A stretch of 64,000 nucleotides of DNA from Chiua virens (Eukaryota > Basidiomycota > Agaricomycetes > Boletales > Boletaceae), in contig JAHNUO010000022.1 of assembly GCA_019787685.1 (NCBI GenBank), positions 434,001 to 498,000 of the forward strand, read 5' to 3'. Position numbers and translations under genes: made by a program. Of the stretch, positions 45,143 through 55,892 are shown piece by piece. Numbering within the stretch: the stretch's first letter is position 1; each line of letters starts with the position of its first letter. The notes beneath the pieces were generated by a model. The model saw nothing but the letters and a program-made list of their open reading frames with translations. It was not told the origin of the DNA and did not search any database.

Positions 45143-46050
45143 ATGCCTCAGAAGTCCCTCTCCATTCACGCTCTCCTGCTGCTTTCTGCTTCTGTGTTGT
45201 CTTTCTTGTGGATTCACTCCATTCAATACTTTTGCCCTCTTGATCCCCTTCTGACTTACTGTAAGTTTGACTTTACGAGGGAAATAAAATGCAATCTTTG
45301 ATGCATAGTAAAAAGCACTGGTGATTGAAGCAGTCAGATACATCGAGAAACAGTTCTGAGTTCCACTTTCCGTGGTTACCCAAGTCCAGAAATTGATGCC
45401 GCTTGGGCCCCGAACGAGCGTCAGCGTAGATGGTACTAAACTTCGTCTCATGCTTTTGAATCGCATATCTGACCATGCATATTAATAGTCAAGGCAGTTC
45501 GGTTGACCCGTGAACAATTCTTGATGACAGGCCAGAACGACAGCTTGGCCGTGGTCAAATTCCGACCTCAGGATGGAGGAGGCTACATGGGTCAGATAAA
45601 CGGTTATCATCATATCCATTGTTTGGTAAGGAACACCAACACATTGCATGCTCTCATCACTCATCGTATACAGGATATGTTGCGAAAGTACCTCCGACGA
45701 GACTACTACGCATCTTTCGATATATCATTCACCGAAAAACTTCACCCTCATCTTGGTTCATGCAATTATCCCTACCTTGATAATGATGACCAAGATATGC
45801 TGTACCAGGCCACTGTGTCGAGATACTTCGACAGAAGCTAATGTGCACGTCAGACTTGACGATGGTCAGTTATGACTGGGTTGCCGGTCTTGATGATCCC
45901 CTGCCCAACTTGCGTGTTACACATCGATGCGTGGATTATGGACGGATCCTCGACTGGTCGGCTAAACACAATGCATACTACGTGCTAAAGAGTCATGTTG
46001 TCAGGTTTGGAGATGCGACTGAGTTATCGGATGTTCCCGTGTACTATTGA
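45143..46050 (+). pseudogene. UstYa-like oxidase gene (UstYa-1), one-base frame break
   Basis: UstYa (DUF3328) proteins are membrane-anchored enzymes acting on peptides and other fungal metabolites. Five exons can be traced: 45,143-45,260 (MPQKSLSIHALLLLSASVLS, a membrane anchor); 45,316-45,419 (EAVRYIEKQF, then STFRGYPSPEIDAAWAP); 45,489-45,625 (VRLTREQFLMTG, FRPQDGGGYMGQINGYHHIH-C); 45,674-45,755; 45,809-46,050 (HCVEILRQKLMCTSDLTM, ending DVPVYY). Both signature HxxHC motifs are present: HHIHC, and HLGHC created across the last splice. The first two blocks of exon 2 are in different frames; one nucleotide is missing near 45,351-45,361 (CAGTTCTGAG). With that base restored the gene would give about 227 residues. 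It is therefore either freshly inactivated or mis-sequenced. Confidence 0.75.
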
Positions 46051-46506
46051 GTAGCACTCTGAAAGTGGTCTCATTAGTCCCAATCCGACTCGGCGGACTG
46101 TGGTGTCGATTGAACGTATTTATAAATAAATGGATCCAACAGTTGAAGTCTTAGGCGGGCAGACCGAGGGTCTGAATCCGGTGTACGCGCAACGATGGTG
46201 TTATAGAGGGCCGGAGGAAGGCCACACAATGCAAGGGAGAACAAACCAAGCAGAACAAGGTGCATGCCGTCTCTCGCAAAAGGAACCAAATGAGGGGAAA
46301 GTCGACCCTGTCGGACCCCACGGTCATCAATCACTCCTGCCACCGCATTTAGCGCGGAAAGTCATAGGAATTCTTGGGAGTTATCACTATAATTTCATTT
46401 GGGATTCGAAGAATGTTATGAAGGAACCATGGATAAGATCCGACATTGACAATATCACCACAATGATCAATGGCTTTCAGCTCAGTACTGGTAAAGCCAC
46501 CAAGGA

Positions 46507-47566
46507 TTACGAATTATCATCAAACACTCCCAATATTATACAGTTTGCCATCTCCGGCTCCCTATGGTCTACCGGGAATGTTGAATGCATTCTCAGCCGC
46601 CGATCCACAAATTTCTCAAAGCTCATACATCGATGGGCAGTGCTGGGATCCGGACATGGGCCTTTATAACCGTGTACCCACAAATAGGTCATCATGTTGA
46701 TGTCAGGGTAACACATCAAATCCTGGCGGAGAACCTCGACACATTTGTCTATGAAATTTTACAATGTCGCCGGAAATAAGCAAGGAAACATGATCACGAG
46801 AGGGATCAAATGCATTACCAAGCTGTCTCATGAGTATTTCGTCACCAATTTGGAAGGCTTGGTCAAATGACTCGTAGTATTCCCGATCTATAGCCCCGCG
46901 CAGCATATCTTGTTCAAGAATTCAGCATCGTCTGCGTCTAGCACGGACAAGGCGAACATACGAGGCACTGAAGATGGTGAGTAACCTCCAGCGATGCAAG
47001 GCAGCCTCCACCTTGCCCCTCAGGGAAGTTCACAGTAGTCGGAGTTACTTCCATCCCATCTTGTGTAATTGCTCTTCAGTAATGCGAATGGGTTTTACTA
47101 GGAGTGACGATGACATTCGTAGACTCAAGCGTGACGAACCAATTGGCTCACCATCCGTACTAATACGACGCCAGGTAGCGTCGACCCCAAGGCTTGGGTT
47201 TCCACTTTCATTGCCACGCCATGGAGTTGTAAAGCGTAGACCACCTTGACACTGGACGTGCTCGACGTACTCGATGGCTTCATTTGCTGGGACTACAACA
47301 GTGATTATGGCATAGAACTTCGTCCACAAACAAGTATGATAACTTACAATACTTCACGACATACGTGCACTTTGGCGCACCTACGGAGACGATCCAGAAC
47401 ACGAAAAATAGCACCGGAAAGTGACCTGTTCCCAGGGGCGAAAGGAGTTGGTCGTAGCGAGCGGTGAGGTGGACTCTATGGATGAATTGGAATGAAACCA
47501 GTCACGGATCCCCTCGTCGATGTCGTGTTGACTGAGGGGGATGTATTGCGTGTCTTTTGGTAGCAT
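46507..47566 (-). pseudogene. UstYa-like gene (UstYa-2), two frame breaks, both HxxHC motifs lost
   Basis: Convergent with UstYa-1. Exons on the minus strand: 47,566-47,348 (MLPKDTQYIPLSQHDIDEG, then anchor HFPVLFFVFWIVSVG); 47,292-47,161 (PANEAIEYVEHVQ, GNPSLGVDATWRRI); 47,097-46,958 (IRITEEQLHKMG, then EVTPTTVNFPEGQGGGCLAS, HHLQCL); 46,908-46,819 (AIDREYYESFDQAF); 46,748-46,507 (KCVEVLRQDLMCYPDINMMT, ending VFDDNS). A missing base in the GGGG run at 47,435-47,438 separates the N-terminus from its anchor. Another in the CCC run at 47,055-47,057 separates HKMG from EVTP. The two signature motifs are altered to HHLQC and QLDKC, so the catalytic or metal-binding His residues are absent. Likely a decayed paralogue; restored length about 274 residues. 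Confidence 0.72.
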
Positions 47567-48511
47567 GGTACTTGGGCTGACATAAATGACGGCAAGCTGG
47601 ACTACATGGAGTATTGGAGTGGCATAAACAGTGCACAAAAGGCTTGAAGTTTAATAACTGGTCCGTAAAGAATGCGGACGAGTCAAGTACCGATCAGCTA
47701 ACCATCGAAATGATCGCACGGATCGAAACATTGGGGACCGAAACGAGGCACAGCACCCCAGATCCTCGAGGTAATCCGATAGACTGGCTCTGGGTCCCAG
47801 CTTACCGAATCACCTCGAGCTCCTAGAGGATTTGACAGCCTTGGAGAAGGGAGAAAAATCAACGCCACCTGGTTGGAATTCACCTCGAAACAATTGATAC
47901 ATACCTATTTCAAAAGATGGCCATTTCACGCTGAGGATGATATCAGTGGAAACTTGAACAGAAGTCGTGACGTGTGACATGTGACAGACACCAAGTTTTG
48001 AAGCGGGACCTTGCATTCAAATTTCTCAACCTCAGCTTTACTGTGTCATCGTGGGGTAAAGCTTAAAGCTTAAAGTGCAGCACGCCCTTCTTCTCGACTC
48101 GGAACTAGAACAACGTACAGCTGCACCGGGAGTTCCTCTGGGATCAGACGCGGAATCCCCCTACAACCGGCACAGATCGTGTTCCTACCCCCTGAACAGA
48201 AGGTTCAAAGTGAATCGTGCGATCCTGTCATAATCATCGTCGTCGGGTTTCTTTGACCTAAACTTGTACATGAACTTGAGAGGTGTGTGAGCCACGGCAG
48301 CAGTGAGGACGCAAATCGACGGCCCTCGTATGAGTACCGTCTCTTGGTGGGCCGCCGTACCCTCACTTTTAGACCTGCTTTCCGAACAAGCTAATCCAGA
48401 GGATGTACCATGGGTGCACCTGCTTCGTCGCCGGCCTAAGGCCTCGCGAATTAGAGTATCTTCGATTTACGAATACTATGTAACCCACAATTGCGATCAG
48501 CGGTGTCCCCA
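47567..48511. other. Intergenic region between UstYa-2 and the P450
   Basis: Holds the presumed promoters of two divergent genes. AAGCTTAAAGCTTAAAG at 48,058-48,076 is a short direct repeat. Open frames at 47,614-47,883 have no recognisable domain and lie opposite each other, and no other gene is seen. Confidence 0.4.
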
Positions 48512-48652
48512 CACGATGGATGGAACAAAATTTTGTACAACATTTAGGCCCACCCTAAACGCGTTGACTAACATTTAGCACCGTACTAAATGTTGGTCAA
48601 CACATTTAAATCAACATTTAGACCGGCCTAAAATTTTGATCCATCCGTCGTG
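48512..48652. mobile_element. Small palindromic MITE-like element, 141 bp
   Basis: CACGATGGATGGAACAAAAT at 48,512 pairs with the reverse complement of AATTTTGATCCATCCGTCGTG at the other end (48,652), about 23 bp with one mismatch. The inside is itself built of ACATTTAG / CTAAATGT blocks that can pair. CCA flanks both ends (48,509-48,511 and 48,653-48,655), a possible 3-bp duplication. It sits upstream of the P450. Confidence 0.65.
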
Positions 48653-48917
48653 CCAAGATCCATCGTGTCCCGTTTATCCAATCCACGGTGTTTGCGGGGA
48701 GTGAATATGCGACCGATTCTCACTGTGGCTTATATCACCGTTCATCTAACGCTCCGCCAGCCATATCAGGGGATACCTACAACTTGTTATCGGTGTCAGT
48801 GGCATCGATATTACTACATTCCCGTCGACCAATCTCCATTATCAGCCCAGAAAAACTGCCAAACTGAAGGTCTATATATCAAAGCAGTCCCCTCGCCTGC
48901 TGGCCTGTATCATTCAT

Positions 48918-51131
48918 ATGTTTTCTTTTATCCGCTTGAATTCGGCGCTGACCTTGGCAGTGGGCGCCATGGTGGTCTCCATCCTTGCTTTACTCAATCG
49001 GCGGAGACGGAGGGTCCAGGATTTTCGATTTCTACCTGGACCTGTTCCTCTTCCTGTTGTTGGGAATTGGCTCACCATTGACCCTAAGAATCCTTGGATA
49101 ACATATACCAGTTGGAAGGCTCGCTATGGTGCGTTCTGACCCTTTGTCAATACAATGCACTCAAACCGTCGCGATAGGTGATATATTTATGATACGTGTG
49201 CTAAAGCAAGACATCATCGTGATCAGCTCGGAGAAAATTGCCAAAGATCTTCTCGAAAGCCGATCTCGTATTTACTCGGACAGACCTTACATTGCTACAA
49301 GAGTTCCGTGCGTTATCACCTTTCATGGTCAGAGTTTCTGAATCGACATTCTCTCTGAAAGGTATGGCTGGTCCTTCAATTTTGCTTTCAGTCCTTACGG
49401 TGATCGGTGGCGTTCTCAGCGGAGAATGTTTCATCAAGCATTCAGGGCTGAAGCATCTCTTGCTTTCCATCCTATTCAGCTAAAAAAGGCTCGTCAGCTC
49501 ATCTTGGGTATTGTCAATTCACCTCATAATTATCACGAGCATATTCAAAACTAAGGATTCCTCGGTTAAGTGTGTATTCATTTCGACAAGAGATATATAT
49601 CTAGGTTTGCTGCCGCTGTGATAATGTCAATCGTATACGACTACGAAGTTGGCGATCATGATTATTTCGTAGAGCTACTTGAACGCGGAATGGTTCCGTC
49701 TATAGAAGGCATGACAATAGAGGGATCTTCCATCGTCGAGGCTTTCCCCTTTGGTGACTGCCTCTCTGTTACGCGAATACTGTGGCTATAAAGCTGATGT
49801 ATATTTTAGTCCTCAGCTTTCCAGAATGGTTTCCAGGCGGTGGCTTTAGACGAAAGGCAGCATTTTGCCATCAGTGGGCGATGCAACTGATAGAGGAACC
49901 TTTCCAATATGCTAGAAAACGCGAGGTGAATTTACACGTGTTCATATCCACGTCCGGAACTGAGTCTTTCCATTCAGGCTATGGGTAGCAGTGCGTCAGC
50001 AATGGCGCTGGATTTTCTGAAGCGCCCCAAGATCGTTGATGATCCATTGCAACTTCAATTACTAAAAGACACGTGTGCGACTGCCTTTGAAGGTAAGTTA
50101 AACGGTGAGGATAAGTTGCAGTTTTCCAGTTGACTTTAATTCGATAGCTGGTACGGACACTGTAAGTTTCTCTGTTGTATGCGGATGAGAACCCCAGACT
50201 ATTCTTCAATAGACCTCGTCGACGTTGATGTATTTCATGCTTGCCATGGTGCAGAATCCGAAAGTGCAAGAACGGGCCCATGCAGAGATCGACACCGTTA
50301 TCGGTCCGGATCGGCTTCCAGCCATGGATGACAGGCCGAACCTTCCCTACATTGAGGCCATTTTGGTGGAGATTCTGAGGATGTATACTGTTGTACCCCT
50401 CGGTAAGCGTTTTGATCGTATCACCGGCGATGACTCGGACTCTCACAATTCCTCTCAGGAGTACCCCACTCTGCTACAGCCGACGACACTTACGAAGGCT
50501 TCTTTATCCCGAAAGGTGATAGTAGCCTTGTGATATCCTCCGCCTTTGTTGGCTCACGCACGAATACACTTATAGGATTCACTCTGGTGGCCAATGTGTG
50601 GTCAGTGTACACCCTGTCGACATTTTAAGATCACACTTATACGTTATCTTGATACGTAGGGCCATGTGCCATGACGAGGCGGCTTACCCAGAACCTGACG
50701 TCTTCAAGCCCGAACGATTCCTTGTCGACGGGAAACTCAGGGAGGATGCGAAATTCATCGACAGCGTCGCTTTTGGCTTTGGGAGGTATGTAATTCAACA
50801 TTGCTTCCTAGCGTCCTGTCACCGACTCTGCTTGTCAGACGCACATGTCCTGGCCGCTACGTTGCCGATGCCTCAATTTGGACTGCGTTGGTGTCCATTC
50901 TGTGGGCCTTCAAGATAACGAAAGCCTTGAACGAGCGAGGGGAACAAATTGATTTCGAACCAACGTTTAGATACGGTGTAGCCACGTATGCATTTTTAGA
51001 GTGACTGCTGCTTTCTGAGTTGACACGATTTACTTAACAGAGCTCCTCACCCATTTCCTTGTTCTATTATACCGCGACGGGAGAACAAGAAAATTCGCTT
51101 GCTTTCGACGGTTACCGACTCGGAGGTTTGA
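48918..51131 (+). pseudogene. Cytochrome P450, complete except for one splice-donor base
   Basis: Thirteen exons assemble to 519 residues. It starts MFSFIRLNSALTLAVGAMVV (membrane anchor) and PGPVPLPVVGNWLTID (Pro-rich hinge), followed by PYGDRWRSQRRMFHQAFRAE (C-helix WxxxR). Then come AGTDT-T (I-helix, built across a 14-bp exon at 50,148-50,161), LVEILRMYTVVPLG (ExxR), PERFLVDG and FGFGRRTCPGRY (haem loop with Cys), ending at 51,131. The only defect is at 49,551: the exon ending ...HEHIQ should be followed by gtaagg but reads ctaagg, putting a stop (TAA) in the read-through. The acceptor at 49,602-49,604 is fine. A single G-to-C change thus probably kills splicing, unless it is a sequencing error. 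It was a microsomal monooxygenase, likely tailoring a metabolite with its neighbours. The relics at 240 and 20,888 are a different P450 type. Confidence 0.82.
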
Positions 51132-51356
51132 ATTCCGAATTCACTACTATGTACAGTTTAAATTGTTTGTATTGACCTTAACTGAGCTAGCCAAGCCTGT
51201 TGCTTCTCGCGATACAGCATTTCAATACACTTTAGTCCTCATGATACCTCACGATATTGATATCTCAAACGATGTAGTTTCCATAACTGGAGGGGTCCGT
51301 CACCAAATGAGATTCCAAGCACGCTACCCTCATATGTTACATTGCGACGACGTTAT

Positions 51357-53388
51357 TCATAGTTTAGCTTGTCCGCCTTGTCTCTGCCTAGGTCCAGCTT
51401 CAGCTTTTCCGGAACCATTTTTCCTGGGCTGATGCGACTCGTGGGGCCGACCGAGATACCATAATACCGCCCCCTTGATTTCATTCAACCACTCCTCCAC
51501 AACAGATGCCTCAAATACGTTGTTGTCATAGAAACAATATATGTCCATTCGTCCGCCTGTACTCCATGCGAGGATGTAAAGCTCTGCGGGACGGGTATGC
51601 AGATTCAGCTTGATATCTTGTACCACAATTGTCGAGGCCGTAGTATCCGTTCCGGAAATAACTGAAGCTGCCGAGGCCGGTTGAGAGGACGAAGACGGAG
51701 GGAGTGTGATACATCCTGCCTTGGACGGGTGTGGAATGGAGGAAAATGGAGAAAGCGGATGCGTGGGTGGCAAGGGGTATTCTAAGGGCATTATCTCATC
51801 CAGCTGCCAGCAATAATCAACGACGAGAATCAGAAAGCACAGTAGAGACGCACATTACCGAAATTGGAACCTCCATGGGCTAACATTACAGGCATGTCCG
51901 TGACCTCGAGAGCCTCGGAATCTGACTCGTCCAAGTCTTCATACTGGCCATCTTTGAGGGCTTCGATGCGCTCCAACCGTTCCAAAGTGGTTTGCCGGAA
52001 TAACATTTCAACTACCACGTTCCACGCATGGATAAGCTCGAGAAATAGCGGATGCCGGAAAACCCTGGTGGCCTGCCTCTTGACCAGTCCAGCGCGATGC
52101 AGGAACTGACCGAACGAAAGGAGCTCTGAGAAGGGCGGCGCGCCATCCGACAAACCGATGTTCTGTCCATGGGGCTGGTAACGTCCCTCTGTTTTGCCCA
52201 GCGGCATGAATGGCAACCAGCAAAAGAAAGTCCCAATAGATGGTGTAGATTCCCCTCCACCGCCCTGCTCAAACCATGCCTTATCGAGATACGGACGCAG
52301 GTTAAACGGACCCGCAGTAATATGTGGCTCTTTTTTTCGATATGCCCATTCTTCCTCTGATATATCACCACGCAAATAACGTCGGAAAAGCAGCCGAGTC
52401 ATGGCTACTTGCGCGAGTGCGAGATAAGCATTTTTAAATGTAACTTTGTGTCGACGACAGTTGGCCAACACAGCAGCGGTCTCTTCAGGCGTGATCGAGA
52501 CCCTCCCGCTGCGAGGTCGTGCGGCGACGAAAGATGTTGAGGGTGTAATACGACATGGGAGCGTATGGCCACCCTACGATAACGGTGGAAATGCGTCAGA
52601 AAATCCGGGCGAGTCTCACGAAAATTGCCTACCTGTATCTTCCCTATCCGCGACTGGAGTATCACGCTTGCGACAGCCTTTCGCCACCGTCGTCTTGCCG
52701 GACTGAGCGAGCGCAGTTGGATAGGTTCACGTTCTGTCAAGAGAGATGCCATGGCCAATCTTTCTTCCAATGGAATCTGCGCAGGCTCCGGCTCTCCTCC
52801 CCGCGCCAGCCTGTCCAAGAAGCACCGCGCAAAAACGTTAATCGCGGTCAAGTCCCCCACGCAATGAGCTGTCAAGGTCATCAACTGGAGAATGTTGTCG
52901 TTCCCAGTCTCACGAAAGACATATAACTGAGTCAACAAATCCTGTGAAAGCGGGCGCGGTCCATCCAAGATCTCATGCACCCGGGTATCCACCTCTTCCG
53001 GAGATGCCACGTGCGCGAAGACAATTTCCCGCGGTCGAAGTACAGCGAGATCGCGTTCCCGGACGACGAAGTGAGGCTCCGAAAGGAATGCAGGGACGCC
53101 TGCTTGCAAGTTGGCCGCACTGGAAGCAGCACTCGGGGGCGCTTGTATGGTGGCACCAACGAGAGGATACTGCCTCTTTGTAGACAACCATGCTTTAATG
53201 ATGTTGGCATCTGAAAATAGTTGTGCATCCTTCGCACCACTTGACAGACGGAGGTCAAGCTGGAGAGGGCTGTCCGAAGCGCCGTCGCAGAGGCTACCCC
53301 AGATGAAGGAACTCTCTAACGCGCCTAAAGGACGATAGAAGGTACGACCTTCGGACGGATGATTATCGAGCAACGTCCAGCCAGGCAT
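51357..53388 (-). CDS. HXXXD-type acyltransferase (BAHD / condensation-like)
   Basis: Three exons: 53,388-52,633, 52,573-51,854 and 51,803-51,357, together 640 residues with no frame break. The active-site motif HxxxD is visible as LTAHCVGDLTAINVF (about residue 170), where the His acts as base in acyl transfer from CoA or a carrier. Other landmarks are MPGWTLLDNHPSEGRTFYRP at the start, GHTLPCRITPST, VTFKNAYLALAQVAMTRLLF, SIGTFFCWLPFMPLG, SNFGN and GGRMDIYCFYDNNVFEASVV near the end, as in fungal alcohol O-acetyltransferase-like proteins. Intron donors and acceptors are canonical. It is tail-to-tail with the P450 (226 bp between stops). It is the only structural gene of the putative cluster without a lesion. 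Confidence 0.85.
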
Positions 53389-55892
53389 TGGGTATTAATG
53401 GATCTGCTGGAGAAGTGAAGAAGTGGGAACTTTGGGGAAAAAGTTGGGGAACATAAGTAACCGATTGCACAGCCCATTATCTACAGCTAGCGGGTCCAGA
53501 ACGTTATAGAGACCGCCTTCATAATCGCTTCCATCTTGATGCCTTGATCAATGTAAGTACTTACCTCAGTGGTGTTCTATGTCATGTTGAACCTGAGATC
53601 ACGAGGAAGTTTCATGATCATGATAGTGCGTGAGTAAGCGAATATTAATTACACATAGTACCTGGTCCCAGGCGCGTCTCTTCCGCTGTACACAAAGCAG
53701 CACTCGTCCGACCAATGGCTGATTTCGGTAACGTAGCTCTCGCTTTCTTCAATCTGCACCCGCCCACCGCTCCATCGAGCTCTTAATTTTCCGTTGCGCT
53801 CCGCTCTACCCTCGCAGCTTAGCTAACCTCCTCAGGCTGTCAATTCTATGGCGTCGCTTCAGCCGCTTCAGGCCCTGCCCCTGCCCAGGCCGAAGCCTAG
53901 GCTATTGACAGGATTTCGCTTAAGCTACACCTCAGACACAGAAGTGTGATAATCCAGGCTCTAGACACCAGTCGCTTCACAACCACCGTGACCAACACTG
54001 CCATCGCTTCAAAGCCGTTCGCACACTTTACATCATGCACATGTCCGAGTCCGAGTCCGGGGCATTCTTATTATGGAGGTGGCAGCAAAGGAAAAGACGA
54101 AGACGAAGACGAAGGGAAAGGGAAAGTAAATGGAACGGGAAGAATCAGAGGTGCATCAAGGAAAACTAAAACTGCTGCGGGTCCGTCATCAGCCGGTACG
54201 GGTCGATATGAGCTACGGAGCAGAAAGAAAACACAAACTATTGACACACTCGATCAGCAGACTTGTTCAGACACGTTTTACGTTGTCATGAGGTTGTGGT
54301 TGCGAGCAGCAAGAGAGGGGAAAAGGAGGTAATCTGTCAAGAGTGATGCAAACGTTGACCAGAACGAAAATATTCGGAAGTGGGTACAGTCAGTAGAAGA
54401 GTCTAGTCCGTAGCATGTAATCATTTTAGATGTCGATCCAAAACCGCACAAGTAATACCAAGTCGCCGTCCCGGTTCACGTAGCCTGCATCGAGATCATC
54501 CAGCGATCTTACGAACCTCGCTTATTTGGGACAAGTACACCCTAGTAAGGATGCAAGTATGTCTATTCTAGTAGTACGAGTACGCGAGCACGAATAGAAT
54601 TTTGTCTTTGTACGAGTGGCTGTGTCTCTACATCGCTCTCTCTTCCGTTCCCTCGCCAGTCAGCTCACCAGCCGCGCACCGACCTCTTCCGTTCTTTTCG
54701 CCCACCCACCACACCCAACGATTCCTCCGGGACCCAAAGGATCCCTCAGAATCGCCTCGCTGGACCCTCGCTGTTGTGTTCTTCAGATCCGTTAGCCCAC
54801 TGTCAGCCCTGCGCGAGGCTTTTCCCAGCCCGCCCACGCAGCTGACGCTCGGGTTCCCAGGTTCTCAGATCGCGACCGGAAGGCGCTCCGCGCCTTCGCC
54901 CACACACGGCTAGAATACTCGCTCTCTCTCTCCCCTCGAGTCACATAACGAACAACAAAGATCGACGGCTGGAGAGAAACGAACGCCTTCGAACGGTTGC
55001 AGAGCTCTAAGATCCAAGTAGTAGAAACAATCGTGTATTTTTAGCGGCAACAGGCTCGACCTCAGGAAAAATGTAATTGGGTATACGATACGACGTGCGA
55101 TCAACGATCTCACCGTGTGTTTATAGTCGAGAAGACGAACGCGTACGATGCTAAAAGCGTAAACAATGAACATGCCCCCTCCATGCGTGTCCCGGACACG
55201 CGCAAGACATAGAAAGAAAGATTCCTGAACTAAAGAAAGACATGTCGCAAACGTTGCAGAAAGCAAAAAGAATGGAAACCGGCGAGAATAACCAATATCT
55301 TCAAGGCTCCGAGTCATCCAAGGCTGGTCCATCCATGGTCCAGCCCGATCCTCGTTGTCTAGGATATAATCCAATCCAGTGATGTGCATCATGGTCTTGA
55401 CACTGAAAAGGTCTGAATCCACAACATCGTAGTATGTATATAGGAGTTTAGCTTACCATTTGATATAAAATAGTAAGAATGAGCCTCTATCTGCGCTTTG
55501 TGGTCAAGCTCTGGGCCTTGCTCGGCTTCGGAGAGGTATATAGCCGTCTCATCCTTGAATGGTGAAACCGAGAAACCTGAGCGACTTGAGAGGGCTGTGA
55601 GAAAAGGTTGTACATTGAGTGAGCGGGATAGACAACGCGACTCCCGAGTCGCTGTAATTGTTGATAGTTAGCAGTAGCTCAACATCAACTCCGAGTCGGC
55701 TCGGGGCGGGCATGACCAAAGAGTCTGGGAATTGATATTGAACTTTCCGAACACTCGAGCTGTCCGAAGTGTCCATGGAGGTGACAGATCAAGCAGGATG
55801 TGGTATCAATGGACAGAGAGCTGCTAGGGGTTTGTACTGTAAATGTTGGAGATCGAGCGTCGAGAACTACTAACTTACTAGTTACTAACTTG
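53389..55892. other. Long intergenic region, no gene recognised
   Basis: A Lys/Glu-rich open frame at 53,946-54,332 (includes KGKDEDEDEGKGKVNG and GRYELRSRKKTQ) could be a small basic protein but shows no domain. A Ser/Pro-rich frame at 54,602-54,913 and a minus-strand frame at 54,910-55,422 (MDSDLFSVKTMMHITGLDYI) are likewise unassigned. The minus-strand frame might be a short host gene. Confidence 0.4.

Noticed and set aside
46074..46265. Minus-strand frame starting MHLVLLGLFSLALCG as a third secreted peptide
   Set aside because: It lies in the convergent 3' region of the two UstYa genes with no dibasic sites or repeats; it could be chance, so I did not list it as a gene.
52446..53338. Plus-strand open frames across the acyltransferase
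   Set aside because: Opposite-strand shadows; the minus frame has the HxxxD motif and canonical introns.
42766..53388. A classical dikaritin precursor with several Kex2-separated identical cores
   Set aside because: I scanned the short frames around the UstYa genes and saw no tandem core repeats, only single-core candidates.
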